A stretch of 19,005 nt of DNA from Antrodiella citrinella (Eukaryota > Basidiomycota > Agaricomycetes > Polyporales > Steccherinaceae), in assembly GCA_004802725.1 (NCBI GenBank), contig SGPM01000439.1, positions 1-19,005 on the forward strand, written 5' to 3'. Positions 18,781 to 19,005 of this stretch are shown in pieces. How positions within the stretch are numbered: position 1 is the first letter of the stretch; each line of letters begins with the position of its first letter. The position numbers and the translations under genes were made by a program. The notes beneath the pieces are model-generated. The model had not been told where the DNA came from, made no database searches, and saw only the letters and a program-made list of their open reading frames with translations.

Positions 18781-19005
18781 TTAGGCATGATCATTAGACC
18801 GGACACCGTGGCAATGGACCCTACCAAACTGGACGGAATCAAAGATTGGCCCACTCCCACTACGGTCAAAGGAGTCCGATCATTCCTCGGATTCGGAAAC
18901 TTCTACCGACGTTTCATTTCTCACTACTCTGATCTAGCAAGACCCCTCAATGATCTGACACGTAAGGATCAACCATGGGAATGGAAGGAACCCCAACAAC
19001 AAGCA
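18781..19005 (+). mobile_element. Ty3/gypsy retrotransposon pol fragment (RT/RNase H side)
   Basis: An open frame from 18781 to the window end encodes the hallmark region after the reverse transcriptase active site: [17 protein letters not shown], then [38 protein letters not shown], and the start of the RNase H side. The upstream reverse transcriptase core (the YxDD part) is absent: sequence before about 18775 is unrelated AT-rich DNA, so the copy is broken at its 5' side. The frame is open as far as visible and continues beyond the window, so the downstream state is unknown. Confidence 0.88.

Overview
The window reads as nuclear DNA of a mushroom-forming basidiomycete (Agaricomycetes). Genes are cut by many introns of about 48-74 nt, and several families are typical of mushroom genomes: a TKL-like kinase with an HGDLRGAN catalytic loop, a DUF7918 protein, an XPG-I/PIN nuclease relative, and a TET/JBP-like 2OG-Fe(II) dioxygenase. 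No sequence search was possible. Gene models were built by hand from reading frame, splice sites and remembered family motifs.

Layout. Positions 1-2280 hold decayed, partly tandem repeat units (called X, Y and Z here). Positions 2281-9542 are a compact block of four apparently intact genes: a protein kinase (+), phosphopantothenate-cysteine ligase CAB2 (-), a DUF7918 nuclear protein (+) and a secreted Egh16/Gas1-like protein (+). CAB2 and the DUF7918 gene are divergent over a 268-bp gap containing a TCACGTGA E-box. The kinase and CAB2 converge with a 166-bp gap. Positions 10022-10995 are a second, inverted copy of the left repeat, so the four-gene block lies between inverted repeats that are nearly identical over their main segment.

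Right half. Positions 11302-13131 (-) are an XPG-I-like nuclease gene that looks dead: it has no recognisable N-terminal start, and its frame breaks at two places. Immediately upstream sits a 346-bp solo LTR (13138-13483) with TG...CA ends and a 6-bp target duplication. On the other side of the LTR a TET/JBP-like dioxygenase gene (+, about 13564-15261) also lacks a clear start codon. A small unknown four-exon gene follows (15832-16398). The last 2.6 kb is AT-richer, gene-poor and full of short diverged repeats. It ends in the 5'-broken edge of a Ty3/gypsy pol gene that runs out of the window.

Reading. A conserved housekeeping and accessory gene block passes into a transposon-damaged accessory region. 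The most notable points are the inverted repeats bounding the gene block, the paired SUMO-type motifs at the end of the DUF7918 protein, two GC-AG introns, and the solo LTR between two damaged or truncated divergent genes of DNA-acting families.
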